This document shows positions 34,907-42,749 of a DNA stretch of 64,000 bases, piece after piece. Both the position numbers and the translations under genes were made by a program. The notes below the pieces were generated by a model. The model was given only the letters and a program-made list of their open reading frames with translations. It was not told the origin of the DNA and searched no databases. Location of the stretch: positions 496,001 through 560,000 of the forward strand of contig NZ_JARADB010000002.1 of the NCBI RefSeq assembly GCF_028765165.1, in the 5' to 3' direction. The DNA comes from Paenibacillus sp. MAHUQ-63 (GTDB taxonomy: Bacteria > Bacillota > Bacilli > Paenibacillales > NBRC-103111). How positions within the stretch are numbered: the first letter of the stretch is position 1; each line of letters begins with the position of its first letter.

Positions 34907-35878
34907 ATGGGACATCCTTCACGAATAAATGGGAGAAGGGAGTGGAGCCTCATCGATCTTAAGAAGCAGCGAACGTCCATATCCATTATGACGATTGTGG
35001 GCAAAGTCCTGTTAACCCTGGTATTCATCGTCGTCATTACCGTTCTTGTCTCGGTAGCTGCAGCCGTGGCCGCCATTCTGCGGCAGCCGGATCTGGGATT
35101 GAGCATGGACGCTGTGGCGCGGGATCCTTTCTTCATCAAGGCAGCCTTGTGGGCGCAGATCTTCGGCTTCATCAGCGGTGTTCTCCTGTCATATGTCATT
35201 TTCGAGAGGCGCAAGGGCTGGAGCTTAGGCTTGCATACGCGCGGACTCGTCAGAAGGTTCGGCGAGGGCTTCGCGGCCGGAGCGCTGCTGATTACGGTGT
35301 CCTGCACAGGCATTTGGCTGCTCGGCGGCATCGCCATCCAAACCGGTTCATGGTCCCCGGCGTTAGGGCTTGAGCTCTTAAGCGGATTCTTACTGTTCGT
35401 CGGCGTTGCCGTTAATGAAGAGCTGTTCGCCCGGGGGTACCTGCAGGGGCTTGTCCAGGCGCGCTTCGGCGGCAAGGCAGCGGTCGCCGTGTCGACGCTG
35501 TTCTTCGCCCTGCTGCATGCATTCAATCCGGGCATGTGGAACTCCCCGATGCCGCTGATCAATCTGCTCTTGGCCGGGCTGTTGTTCGGCTTGGCGCGTG
35601 TACTTTCGGGAAGCCTATGGATGCCCGTCGGGCTGCATCTGTCCTGGAATTTCATCCAGGGCTGCATCTTCGGCTTCCAGGTATCCGGCACCCCGATGCC
35701 GTCACTTGCCCATGCCCGGGCTCAAGGAAGCGAGCTGCTTTCCGGCGGCGGCTTCGGCGCGGAAGGCAGCCTGGTCACCACAGCCGTGCTGGTCCTCGGG
35801 ATGGCGGCATTAATCGCCTATTACAGAAGACGGCCCGTAACCCAATCCATTCAACACGTTAACGTTAAGGAGGAATGA
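34907..35878 (+). CDS. CPBP-family intramembrane metalloprotease
   Basis: About 323 residues with eight or so helices and the three Rce1/CPBP motifs: NEELFARGYLQGL (EExxxR), FALLHAFNPG (histidine of motif 2) and HLSWNFIQG (HxxxN). Members cleave prenylated or bacteriocin-related membrane peptides or act as immunity proteins. The start is uncertain: ATG 34907 has a weak site, ATG 34988 has none, and a GGGAG lies between them. It is divergent from the histidine kinase and coupled to the epimerase gene that follows. Confidence 0.82.
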   Translation: MGHPSRINGRREWSLIDLKKQRTSISIMTIVGKVLLTLVFIVVITVLVSVAAAVAAILRQPDLGLSMDAVARDPFFIKAALWAQIFGFISGVLLSYVIFERRKGWSLGLHTRGLVRRFGEGFAAGALLITVSCTGIWLLGGIAIQTGSWSPALGLELLSGFLLFVGVAVNEELFARGYLQGLVQARFGGKAAVAVSTLFFALLHAFNPGMWNSPMPLINLLLAGLLFGLARVLSGSLWMPVGLHLSWNFIQGCIFGFQVSGTPMPSLAHARAQGSELLSGGGFGAEGSLVTTAVLVLGMAALIAYYRRRPVTQSIQHVNVKEE

Positions 35879-35883
35879 ATGAT

Positions 35884-36864
35884 ATGAATCGATACGAACT
35901 CATCCAGAGCGAGTGGGACGGTGAGTCGACGCTTCGCCTCGTCGACCGCGAAGCCCAAGCGACAGCCGAGGTCATTCCGGCTGTCGGCTTGCACTTGTTC
36001 CGCTTCGACGTGCGCGGCGAAGCTTACATCGCGAAGCCGGCCGGCGTCGCCGAGCTTCGCGAGAAGTCCTCGCGCTACGGCGTGCCCATTCTGTTCCCGC
36101 CGGGGCGCGTCAAACAGGCGGCCTTCACCTTCGAAGGCCGCGAATACCGGCTCCCGAAGAACCGGGAGCCGGATCACGCCCACGGCGAGCTGCGCGAGAA
36201 GCCGTGGAAGGTTGTGGCCAGCGGCGCGGACGCGGCTGGCGGGGCGTATGTCTCCGCGGAGTTCGACCTCGCGGAGCATCCGGACATGCTGGCGTATTAT
36301 CCGCACGCCGCCTGCTTCCGCTTCACGTACCGGCTGAAGGACGGTACGTTGTCGCTCAGCGGTGAAATCGCCAACCGGAGCGGCAGCACGATGCCGCTGT
36401 CGCTTGGCTTTCACCCGTATTTCGCTTACGCGAGCGGCGAAGCCAGCCGCGTGAAGGTGGCCATCCCCGCGGCAGCGGAATGGCCGCTCAGCGCGGACGG
36501 CTACGCCGCGGGCGAGCCTGCGCCATCGGCGCTGACGGCGGCGCTCCGGGGAGGCGCTGTGCTGACGGAGCTGCCGAACTACCCGGGCGGCTCGCAGCTG
36601 CTCAGCATGGAGCCCGGCCCGCAAACGTGCGAGCTGCGCTATGAGGCTCGGGGCACGAAGCTTGTGTTTGAGATGGGAGAGAAGTTTCCCATTCACGTGC
36701 TGTTTACCGCGCCATGGACGGATGCGGTATCCCTGGAGCCGTACACGAGCATTATGAACGTGTTCAACGAGCCTTACGCCCCTGCGCTGTCCGGCGCGCA
36801 AGGCTTGGCGGCAGGAGAGACCTTCGCCTTCGCATGGTCGATCCGCATAACAGATTTAGCCTAA
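35884..36864 (+). CDS. Aldose 1-epimerase family protein (galactose-mutarotase-like)
   Basis: A 326-residue beta-sandwich protein. GVPILFPPGRVKQ, DHAHGELREKPW (catalytic His region) and LSLGFHPYFAY are the family hallmarks; the late Glu lies in SLEPYTSIMN. It interconverts sugar anomers or acts on hexose-phosphates. An ATG at 35875 overlaps the previous stop but is only 1-2 bases from AAGGAGG, so ATG 35884 is preferred. The coding sequence is clearly more GC-rich than its neighbours. A terminator follows. Confidence 0.87.
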   Translation: MNRYELIQSEWDGESTLRLVDREAQATAEVIPAVGLHLFRFDVRGEAYIAKPAGVAELREKSSRYGVPILFPPGRVKQAAFTFEGREYRLPKNREPDHAHGELREKPWKVVASGADAAGGAYVSAEFDLAEHPDMLAYYPHAACFRFTYRLKDGTLSLSGEIANRSGSTMPLSLGFHPYFAYASGEASRVKVAIPAAAEWPLSADGYAAGEPAPSALTAALRGGAVLTELPNYPGGSQLLSMEPGPQTCELRYEARGTKLVFEMGEKFPIHVLFTAPWTDAVSLEPYTSIMNVFNEPYAPALSGAQGLAAGETFAFAWSIRITDLA

Positions 36865-36872
36865 ATAACAAA

Positions 36873-36917
36873 AGAGTCAAGCATAAGGTTCGAAGCCTTA
36901 AGCTTGACTCTTTTTTA
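36873..36917. terminator. Terminator between convergent genes
   Basis: A long hairpin with outer 10-bp stem (AGAGTCAAGC / GCTTGACTCT) and inner AAGG/CCTT pairs, then six T residues. It separates the epimerase from the minus-strand YmaF gene. Confidence 0.9.
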
Positions 36918-37301
36918 TTACCAAGGCTCATAGCTGAACCCGGCCGTCGAGTACCCGGAATATGAGTGCTGATGCCATTCCTCGATTTTGCCTTCCCTTG
37001 CTGCGGAAATTTGCAGCGCTTTGCCTCTTGGCGTGTTGAAGGCGTTGAGCTCGACGATCCCCTCGACACGATGATAGTGCGTGCCGTTTTGGAGCGGAAT
37101 GGCAGGTCCTGTCGTTCCGAAGTAATTATGATAGTGGCCGTATTTGATCCCGGTTATGCCTTGATATTGATGGACATGTCCATCGTAGGCCGTTCCATTG
37201 ACGTTGAAGGTGTATAACCGCAACAGGTGATTGTGGCCGAGCTCTACGGACGACATGATCTTGAAGAAGTGAACATGCGCCGGAGGAACGTAACATGGCA
37301 T
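36918..37301 (-). CDS. YmaF-family histidine-rich protein
   Basis: A 127-residue protein rich in HxH motifs (PPAHVHFF, LGHNHLL, YDGHVHQYQG, YGHYHNYFG, GTHYHRVEG, WHQHSYSG), the pattern of the YmaF family. The evenly spaced His pairs suggest metal binding; function is unproven. ATG 37301 follows AAGGGGGAG; an in-frame start 33 bases earlier is less likely. No signal peptide or membrane helix is visible. Confidence 0.8.
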   Translation of the reverse strand: MPCYVPPAHVHFFKIMSSVELGHNHLLRLYTFNVNGTAYDGHVHQYQGITGIKYGHYHNYFGTTGPAIPLQNGTHYHRVEGIVELNAFNTPRGKALQISAAREGKIEEWHQHSYSGYSTAGFSYEPW

Positions 37302-37361
37302 ACAAGCTCCCCCTTTGAACAGGTTATGGTTCATCCTATTCTTGAATGGGAGAGCTCATGA

Positions 37362-39455
37362 CTACGGAAGCGGGTACGGGTTCGACTGGCCGATTTTCAT
37401 ATGCTTGTCGTCATAGATCCGAACTTCGACCTGATGGGACGGAGCGCTCTCTAGTATTGGATTATCCGAAGAGGACAGATCGACATATAAGGTCGCGTCG
37501 CCATCGAAATTGGATTTGTACAGCTTGCCGTCGATATACACGTTGCACGAAGAATAAAACGGCTTGCCGGTTACTTTCAGCTTGTTCTCGCTCCGGCTCA
37601 CTTGGCTGATGACGGGATCTCCGTAACCAAGCGTGTAGCCCTGCTGGACAATCGTATCTTTATAGCCTTTGGCTGCATACCCGTAGCGGCCGCCAAATAA
37701 ATTATCATATTGCAGCTTTCTGTAATCGGCTAGATCGCTTTCCTTCAAGCCCGCTTGGTCCCACATGTTCTCTGGGGGTATGACCGGAAACTTTTGCGAG
37801 AGCTCATAGAGATAGTCGGTGTAATAACTGCCTTGGACGCCTGCCATATGCAAGAGCTTGGGCCCCAGAAATGACGGGCTCATCTTGAGCTCGAACTGTT
37901 CCTGGTCGGCAGGGAGGTAATTGTTCCAGATCAGAAATGGCGTATAATGGGTTTTCACATACAAATCCGGGTCATTCGGAAGCACATACTTCGCGTCGCG
38001 GTATACCCTATAATCATCTTCAAAAAATGGGAAATGATCCCCGAAGAACAACAGGATCGTCGGCTCCTGCCGCTTGGAGTAATAATCCACAAGCGATTGC
38101 AGCGCTTTGTCCGTCGCTGAGATGCCTTGCGCATAAGTTTCCAAAATACCCTTGGATTCAGCAGAAATATCGCCGGTTACTTCAATCGTATTCTTACTGA
38201 ACTTACCGGGTTTGTAAGGATGATGATTTTCCATCGTGTTCGCAAAAATAAAATCAGGTCCCGCACTCTTCTCCGTCTCCTCGATAATTTTGTTCACAAC
38301 CGCACGATCCGCATAGTTCGGACCTTCAAAGTCGTTAGGGAAATACTCGCTCGAAATAAATCGCGAGAAGCCGAAGTGCTTGTACACTTTGCGGCTGTCG
38401 AAGAAATAGCTGAAGAACGGGTTGATGGATGTCGCCGTATATCCTTGCCTCGTCATAATACTGGCCAGCGAATCGACGCCATGGTTCACATATTGAATGT
38501 AAGGAAGAATTTTATCAGGAGGCTGTCCGAAAAATCGCATCGAATTCCCCGACAAAACTTCGAATTCTACATTAGCCGTGCTCCCCCCGAATTGCGGCGA
38601 CAGCATCCATCCGCTCGTGTATCGTTTTTGCAAGGCATGCAGGTTCGGAATCGGATCGCGGCTGAACGTAACGTTCTTCATCAGCGTTGGATCCCAGAAA
38701 GATTCTCCGAGCACGACGATCACATTCGGCTTTTTATCGCTTGCTGCCGGTTTCTCAGGAATTTTGGCAATAATCGATTCAATCGCTTTCTTGCTGTACC
38801 CCGCAGGCTTGTCTACGTTCAGAAAACCGAGCATTTTAACCGAGGAGTATAGATAGCCGTTCTCATCATACGTGATCGTTTGATCCCAAGGAACGGTATA
38901 GATGCCGTACAGCCTCATGAAAGGAATCGGCGCGTCCATGTAGAGGCTTGCCGCCATGACAATGGCGATAATCGCATATATACTGCGTTCGATCCAATTC
39001 AACGCGATTCGTTTGCCCCGCAAGAGCACATGGAATACAACAGCGGTTACAACAAGGAATAGGGCCGTACACCCGATGATGCGGTAATTTAAATACTCTT
39101 TCAGAAACGCGGTGTACGCCATGATCTGATTGTTAAAATACAAGTCCCATGGATAGTAGGGGCTTCCTATGGCCTGCAGTTTGCTTCCGCTGATTGCGCC
39201 AAGCGGCAGCAGCGCTGCACACAGCAGCCAGAACGATAGTTTGGCTCTGCCTGTGACGGCGATCAGGAATACATAGAGGGTTCCGACAACGAAATAAGCG
39301 AGAACCATAGAGAGCGGGTGATGCAAGACCCACTCATGAAGCCCTTCGTAGGAGCCGCGCTCCAAATACTCGACCATAGCCATTAAGATAAATGGAATGA
39401 CCAGGATCATCAGTCGAGAGGGGAGATGTTTTAGTAAGCGAATGAAAGCCTTCAT
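37362..39455 (-). CDS. LTA synthase-family sulfatase (paralog 2)
   Basis: A 697-residue protein with the same layout as the gene at 29537-31639: five N-terminal helices, then the extracellular sulfatase domain with VVLGESFWDP, FGGSTANVEFEVLSG (nucleophile Thr) and FFGDHFPFFEDDY, and a C-terminal beta-rich extension. Long stretches match paralog 1, such as ANTMENHHPYKPGKFSKNTI, so the two arose by duplication. The role would be glycerol-phosphate transfer or polymerisation at the cell envelope. AGGAG precedes the start. Confidence 0.88.
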   Translation of the reverse strand: MKAFIRLLKHLPSRLMILVIPFILMAMVEYLERGSYEGLHEWVLHHPLSMVLAYFVVGTLYVFLIAVTGRAKLSFWLLCAALLPLGAISGSKLQAIGSPYYPWDLYFNNQIMAYTAFLKEYLNYRIIGCTALFLVVTAVVFHVLLRGKRIALNWIERSIYAIIAIVMAASLYMDAPIPFMRLYGIYTVPWDQTITYDENGYLYSSVKMLGFLNVDKPAGYSKKAIESIIAKIPEKPAASDKKPNVIVVLGESFWDPTLMKNVTFSRDPIPNLHALQKRYTSGWMLSPQFGGSTANVEFEVLSGNSMRFFGQPPDKILPYIQYVNHGVDSLASIMTRQGYTATSINPFFSYFFDSRKVYKHFGFSRFISSEYFPNDFEGPNYADRAVVNKIIEETEKSAGPDFIFANTMENHHPYKPGKFSKNTIEVTGDISAESKGILETYAQGISATDKALQSLVDYYSKRQEPTILLFFGDHFPFFEDDYRVYRDAKYVLPNDPDLYVKTHYTPFLIWNNYLPADQEQFELKMSPSFLGPKLLHMAGVQGSYYTDYLYELSQKFPVIPPENMWDQAGLKESDLADYRKLQYDNLFGGRYGYAAKGYKDTIVQQGYTLGYGDPVISQVSRSENKLKVTGKPFYSSCNVYIDGKLYKSNFDGDATLYVDLSSSDNPILESAPSHQVEVRIYDDKHMKIGQSNPYPLP

Positions 39456-39531
39456 GTTCGTAACTCCTGTTCTATTAATGCAAGTCCATGGATCATTATC
39501 TTATATCCTGGCAAAAGATGAAAGATACCTA

Positions 39532-39560
39532 TTGACAGATCTAACTATAATAATTATTAT
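39532..39560 (+). promoter_or_regulatory. Sigma-A promoter of the MFS gene at 39.6 kb
   Basis: TTGACA at 39532-39537 and TATTAT at 39555-39560 with a 17-base spacer. The spacer and -10 lie in an imperfect palindrome (TAACTATAATAATTATTATTACAGTTA would exceed the quote limit in full; arms TAACT and AGTTA at 39542-39568), suggesting repressor control. Confidence 0.8.
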
Positions 39561-39596
39561 TACAGTTAATTGTGATTGAAAAGTTTACAGTTAATT
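39560..39596 (+). promoter_or_regulatory. Candidate operator: direct repeat TTACAGTTAATT
   Basis: Two identical 12-mers TTACAGTTAATT at 39560-39571 and 39585-39596, 25 bases apart (start to start), lie between the -10 box and the ribosome site. ACAGTTAATT occurs again at 41796-41805, just upstream of the FrnE-like gene on the other side. A shared MarR- or TetR-type repressor would fit; none is encoded nearby. Confidence 0.45.
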
Positions 39597-39613
39597 AGCC
39601 GGAGGTGGAAACG

Positions 39614-41011
39614 ATGCAGCATGTTGCAACTGCAACAGAAGTGGCGCAAGAGAAAGTGATAGATGCCAAGAAGGCTGTGCCATGGATTATTTTTCTTATC
39701 TTTTTTGCGGTTTTGAACGAAACGGTATTCAACGTCTCAACGCCGGAGATCGCCAAGCAGTACGCGATTACGCCGACAGGTGTCAGCTGGGTGCTGACGA
39801 CGTTCATTATCTTTTTCGGTATCGGATCCGTTATTTACGGCCGTTTATCGGATATTTTTTCGCTGAAAAAGCTGATCGTCGCCGGTATACTTATTTATAG
39901 CGTCGGATCCGCATTAGGCTTCGCGCTTCAAGCGTGGTATCCTGCCGTCATTTTTGCCCGCGCCGTGCAGGGGGCCGGCGCATCAGCCATTCCGGCCTTG
40001 GTCATGGTCGTCGTCGCCCGTTATTTCTCGCCTTCGGATCGAGGGAAGGTATTCGGGCTTCTGACCTCGACGGTATCCTTCGCCATCGCCGTTGGACCGG
40101 TGGTAGGCGGGTTCGTCTCCGCGACATTCCACTGGACGTATTTATTTATCATTCCGCTGTTTACGCTTATTTCCATTCCGTTCTTCAATCAGATATTGCC
40201 TGAAGAGAAGCGCAAACCAGGCAGTGTCGATATGCTCGGCGCAGCGCTCGTGGCGCTTTCGGTAGCGGGTATTACCGTCTACCTGTCATACCCGCATTGG
40301 TACTTTTTAGCGGCAAGCGCCGCACTGCTCATCTGGTTTATATTTCACATTCGGCAGGCCAAAGATCCGTTCATTGAGCCTTCCTTATTTAAAAACAAAC
40401 TGCTTCGCGGCGGTTTGATTGTCGGCTTCCTCGTCTTCTGTACGGTCATGGGCATCATGTTCGTCATTCCGCTCATGCTGGCCAAAGTCAACGATCTCAG
40501 CACCAGTACGATCGGTCTTATTCTATTCCCGGGCGCTATGTGTTCCGTCATCTTCGGAACGATCGGCGGCAACTTGGCGGATAAGCGGGGAAACAATTAT
40601 GTCGTGTTTATCGGGCTCGGCCTGCTCGTTATTTCCCTAGCGGCCATCGCGCTCATGGTCGGTCATTCGCCATGGCTCATTTCGGCGGCGCTGCTGCCTA
40701 CTTATGTCGGCTTCTCCTTCGTCCAAACCGCTCTGGCCAATCGTGTCTCCTTAACGCTTGATGTGAGCGAGACGGGGGTGGGGATGGGGCTGTTCAACCT
40801 CATCACCTTCATCTCGGGAGCGGTCGGAACGGCCCTTGTTGCCAAACTGCTGGATGGCGGCTTCATGGACTTTTATACGAATCCCGTTCTCAGCACGTTA
40901 ACGGCGGTTCCATTCAGCAACCTGCTGATCATTTTTGCCGCTGTTATTATCCTCAGCGGGCTGTTTTACAAGCGGATTTTTGCCAGAAAGACGGCTTCCG
41001 TTTCAGTCTAA
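39614..41011 (+). CDS. MFS drug-efflux transporter (TetL/TetK-like, 14 helices)
   Basis: A 465-residue multispanning transporter. NETVFNVSTPEIAKQY (helix 1), GRLSDIFSLKKLIV (motif A), RAVQGAGASAIPALVMVV and the antiporter motif C GPVVGGFVSA resemble the 14-helix TetL/TetK branch; that resemblance alone does not show tetracycline export. ATG 39614 follows GGAGGTGG; a GTG three codons earlier lies on that site. Expression is probably controlled by a repressor at the nearby repeats. It is convergent with a DsbA/FrnE-like gene across a strong terminator. Confidence 0.87.
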   Translation: MQHVATATEVAQEKVIDAKKAVPWIIFLIFFAVLNETVFNVSTPEIAKQYAITPTGVSWVLTTFIIFFGIGSVIYGRLSDIFSLKKLIVAGILIYSVGSALGFALQAWYPAVIFARAVQGAGASAIPALVMVVVARYFSPSDRGKVFGLLTSTVSFAIAVGPVVGGFVSATFHWTYLFIIPLFTLISIPFFNQILPEEKRKPGSVDMLGAALVALSVAGITVYLSYPHWYFLAASAALLIWFIFHIRQAKDPFIEPSLFKNKLLRGGLIVGFLVFCTVMGIMFVIPLMLAKVNDLSTSTIGLILFPGAMCSVIFGTIGGNLADKRGNNYVVFIGLGLLVISLAAIALMVGHSPWLISAALLPTYVGFSFVQTALANRVSLTLDVSETGVGMGLFNLITFISGAVGTALVAKLLDGGFMDFYTNPVLSTLTAVPFSNLLIIFAAVIILSGLFYKRIFARKTASVSV

Positions 41012-41020
41012 CACATGCCA

Positions 41021-41060
41021 AAAACCGGCCTCTCTTCAAGCTTCAAGAGGGCCGGTTTTT
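41021..41060. terminator. Bidirectional terminator between MFS and FrnE-like genes
   Basis: A long hairpin (AAAACCGGCCTCT...AGAGGGCCGGTTTT) with A and T runs on both sides. Confidence 0.9.
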
Positions 41061-41097
41061 TACTGCCTGTTAACCCCAGGCAGACGGACTGCGTTAT

Positions 41098-41739
41098 TTA
41101 TTCCTCGTCGGAATTCTCCGTACTAATTTGCTGCAAAACTTGCAGGAAAGTAGCCGAAGGCTGAGCGCCGGTAAGAGCATACTTGCGGTTGATGACGAAG
41201 AAAGGCACGCCGGTAACGCCGGCCTCACTTGCAAAATCCAAATCGGCTTCCACCTGCTCCAGACCAGCGTTCGCGTTCAACTGCTCAGCCGTTTGTTCGC
41301 GGTTCATTCCGATTCGTTCGGCGGTATCTAACAGAGCCTCGAAGGAACCCACATCCAGTCCGTCTTCGAAATAAGCTTTGAATAACGCGTCAACCAGCGG
41401 TTTTTTGAGTTCTTCAGGGGCAATTGCAAGCAGCTGATGTGCTTTCAGCGTGTTCGGCATTTTCTCAACCTTCGAGAAATCAAAGTGAAGTCCGGCCGCC
41501 TTGCCGGCCTCCGTCACCTGCTGGAACATGCCGTTCAATTGATCCTCACCCGTGCGGAATTTATTCGCCATGAGCTCGCGGAAAGGGTGGCCTTCCAGCG
41601 GAGTCGTGGGGTCGAGTTGGTAAGCGCGGTAGTGAATCTCAACAGGCTCGGCATCGAATGAAGCCAGCGCATCCTCCAAATTCTTTTTGCCGATCCGGCA
41701 CCAAGGGCAAACAATATCTTCGAAAATTTCAATTATCAT
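41098..41739 (-). CDS. DsbA-family oxidoreductase (FrnE-like)
   Basis: A 213-residue thioredoxin-fold protein. The active site CPWC is in EIFEDIVCPWCRIGKKNLE, and the cis-Pro loop is GVTGVPFFVINRKYALTGAQ, as in FrnE and 2-hydroxychromene-2-carboxylate isomerase relatives. No signal peptide, so it is cytoplasmic. It may act as a thiol oxidoreductase in detoxification. An ACAGTTAATT box upstream is shared with the neighbouring MFS gene. An extended AT-rich promoter with TATAAT lies in front of it. Confidence 0.87.
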   Translation of the reverse strand: MIIEIFEDIVCPWCRIGKKNLEDALASFDAEPVEIHYRAYQLDPTTPLEGHPFRELMANKFRTGEDQLNGMFQQVTEAGKAAGLHFDFSKVEKMPNTLKAHQLLAIAPEELKKPLVDALFKAYFEDGLDVGSFEALLDTAERIGMNREQTAEQLNANAGLEQVEADLDFASEAGVTGVPFFVINRKYALTGAQPSATFLQVLQQISTENSDEE

Positions 41740-41799
41740 ATCGGCAAACTCCTCGAATTAGAATAGTTACTATATTTTTATTATAGCGCATTGAAACAG

Positions 41800-42621
41800 T
41801 TAATTCATCTGCCTGAAACGTTCTGGCGTCAAGCCGACATGCTTGCGGAAGCTGGACACGAAATGGCTGACATCGCGGAAGCCTGCCCGAATCGCTACTT
41901 CCTTGACCGTCTTGTTCGGAAACTGAAGCAGCATTTCCTTAGATTTACGCAGACGCATTCGAATTAAATACGCATAAGGCGATAAACCGAAGGCGATCCG
42001 GAACATCGTATTCATATGCCGCGGTGTGACGGCCAGCACGCCGGCCATTTGCTCCAAGCTTGTATCAGGGTTCACGTAGTGCGTCTCCAACCACCTGAGC
42101 AATGGCTGCAAATGCGCGATTTGATTGCGGATCGATACGCGATTGTTGATCTCGCCATGCTTTTTAAGCTGAATGAAGAAACGGTACAAATCAGATGAGG
42201 CATCGTAGTCTGTATACTCGGAGCCTGCATCCATGTGCGCAAGAATTTGCCCTAACTCGAGCTGCAGCGGACCGTCCTCGTCCCACCTGTATACGGCGGA
42301 TTCCATCAGCTCCAGCGTGCTGAGAATCGCTTCTGCGCAAGCTCCGCTGAAGGTGACATATTGCGTGCACCAGGTATCCGTTGTGGCGTAGTAAGCATGC
42401 GGGACGCCCGGCAGAAGCAGCACGCCAGTCCCTTTAGGCAGCGCATACTTCTTTCCGTCCAGCACAAACTCGCCTTCGCCGTCGTACGTTTGCAGCCAAT
42501 GATAGCAAGGATAGCCCTCCGGCCTTACGAGCTTCTCTTGATCTTCATGATGTCCGATACTTTCGATAAAAAGCGGAAACGGTTGCGCAGTCGAAGGCGT
42601 TAATTGGTATCTTTTATGCAT
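41800..42621 (-). CDS. AraC-family regulator with cupin domain
   Basis: A 273-residue regulator: an N-terminal cupin (PKGTGVLLLPGVPHAYYAT) and two C-terminal helix-turn-helix units (LEQMAGVLAVTPRHMNTMFR and VKEVAIRAGFRDVSHFVSSFR, then LTPERFRQ). AGGTGG precedes the start. It is divergent from a GH42 beta-galactosidase gene and most probably activates it in response to a galactoside. Confidence 0.9.
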   Translation of the reverse strand: MHKRYQLTPSTAQPFPLFIESIGHHEDQEKLVRPEGYPCYHWLQTYDGEGEFVLDGKKYALPKGTGVLLLPGVPHAYYATTDTWCTQYVTFSGACAEAILSTLELMESAVYRWDEDGPLQLELGQILAHMDAGSEYTDYDASSDLYRFFIQLKKHGEINNRVSIRNQIAHLQPLLRWLETHYVNPDTSLEQMAGVLAVTPRHMNTMFRIAFGLSPYAYLIRMRLRKSKEMLLQFPNKTVKEVAIRAGFRDVSHFVSSFRKHVGLTPERFRQMN

Positions 42622-42749
42622 GTTAAGATGCCACCTGTTCCATTTTTTTATATAGGTTCGTAAAAATATTATATTTTAAGATGAAATAGAATCCAATACA
42701 ATGAATTTATTCTTATATGAACATTGAGGGATGGAAGAGGTGCATTAGC

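Noticed and set aside
34813..35691. Long N-terminal extension of the histidine kinase
   Set aside because: It lies antisense to the CPBP gene, lacks membrane-kinase features, and the start at 34812 has GGAGG upstream.
35851..36801. 316-residue frame antisense to the aldose epimerase
   Set aside because: Arginine-rich low-information product typical of shadows of GC-rich genes.
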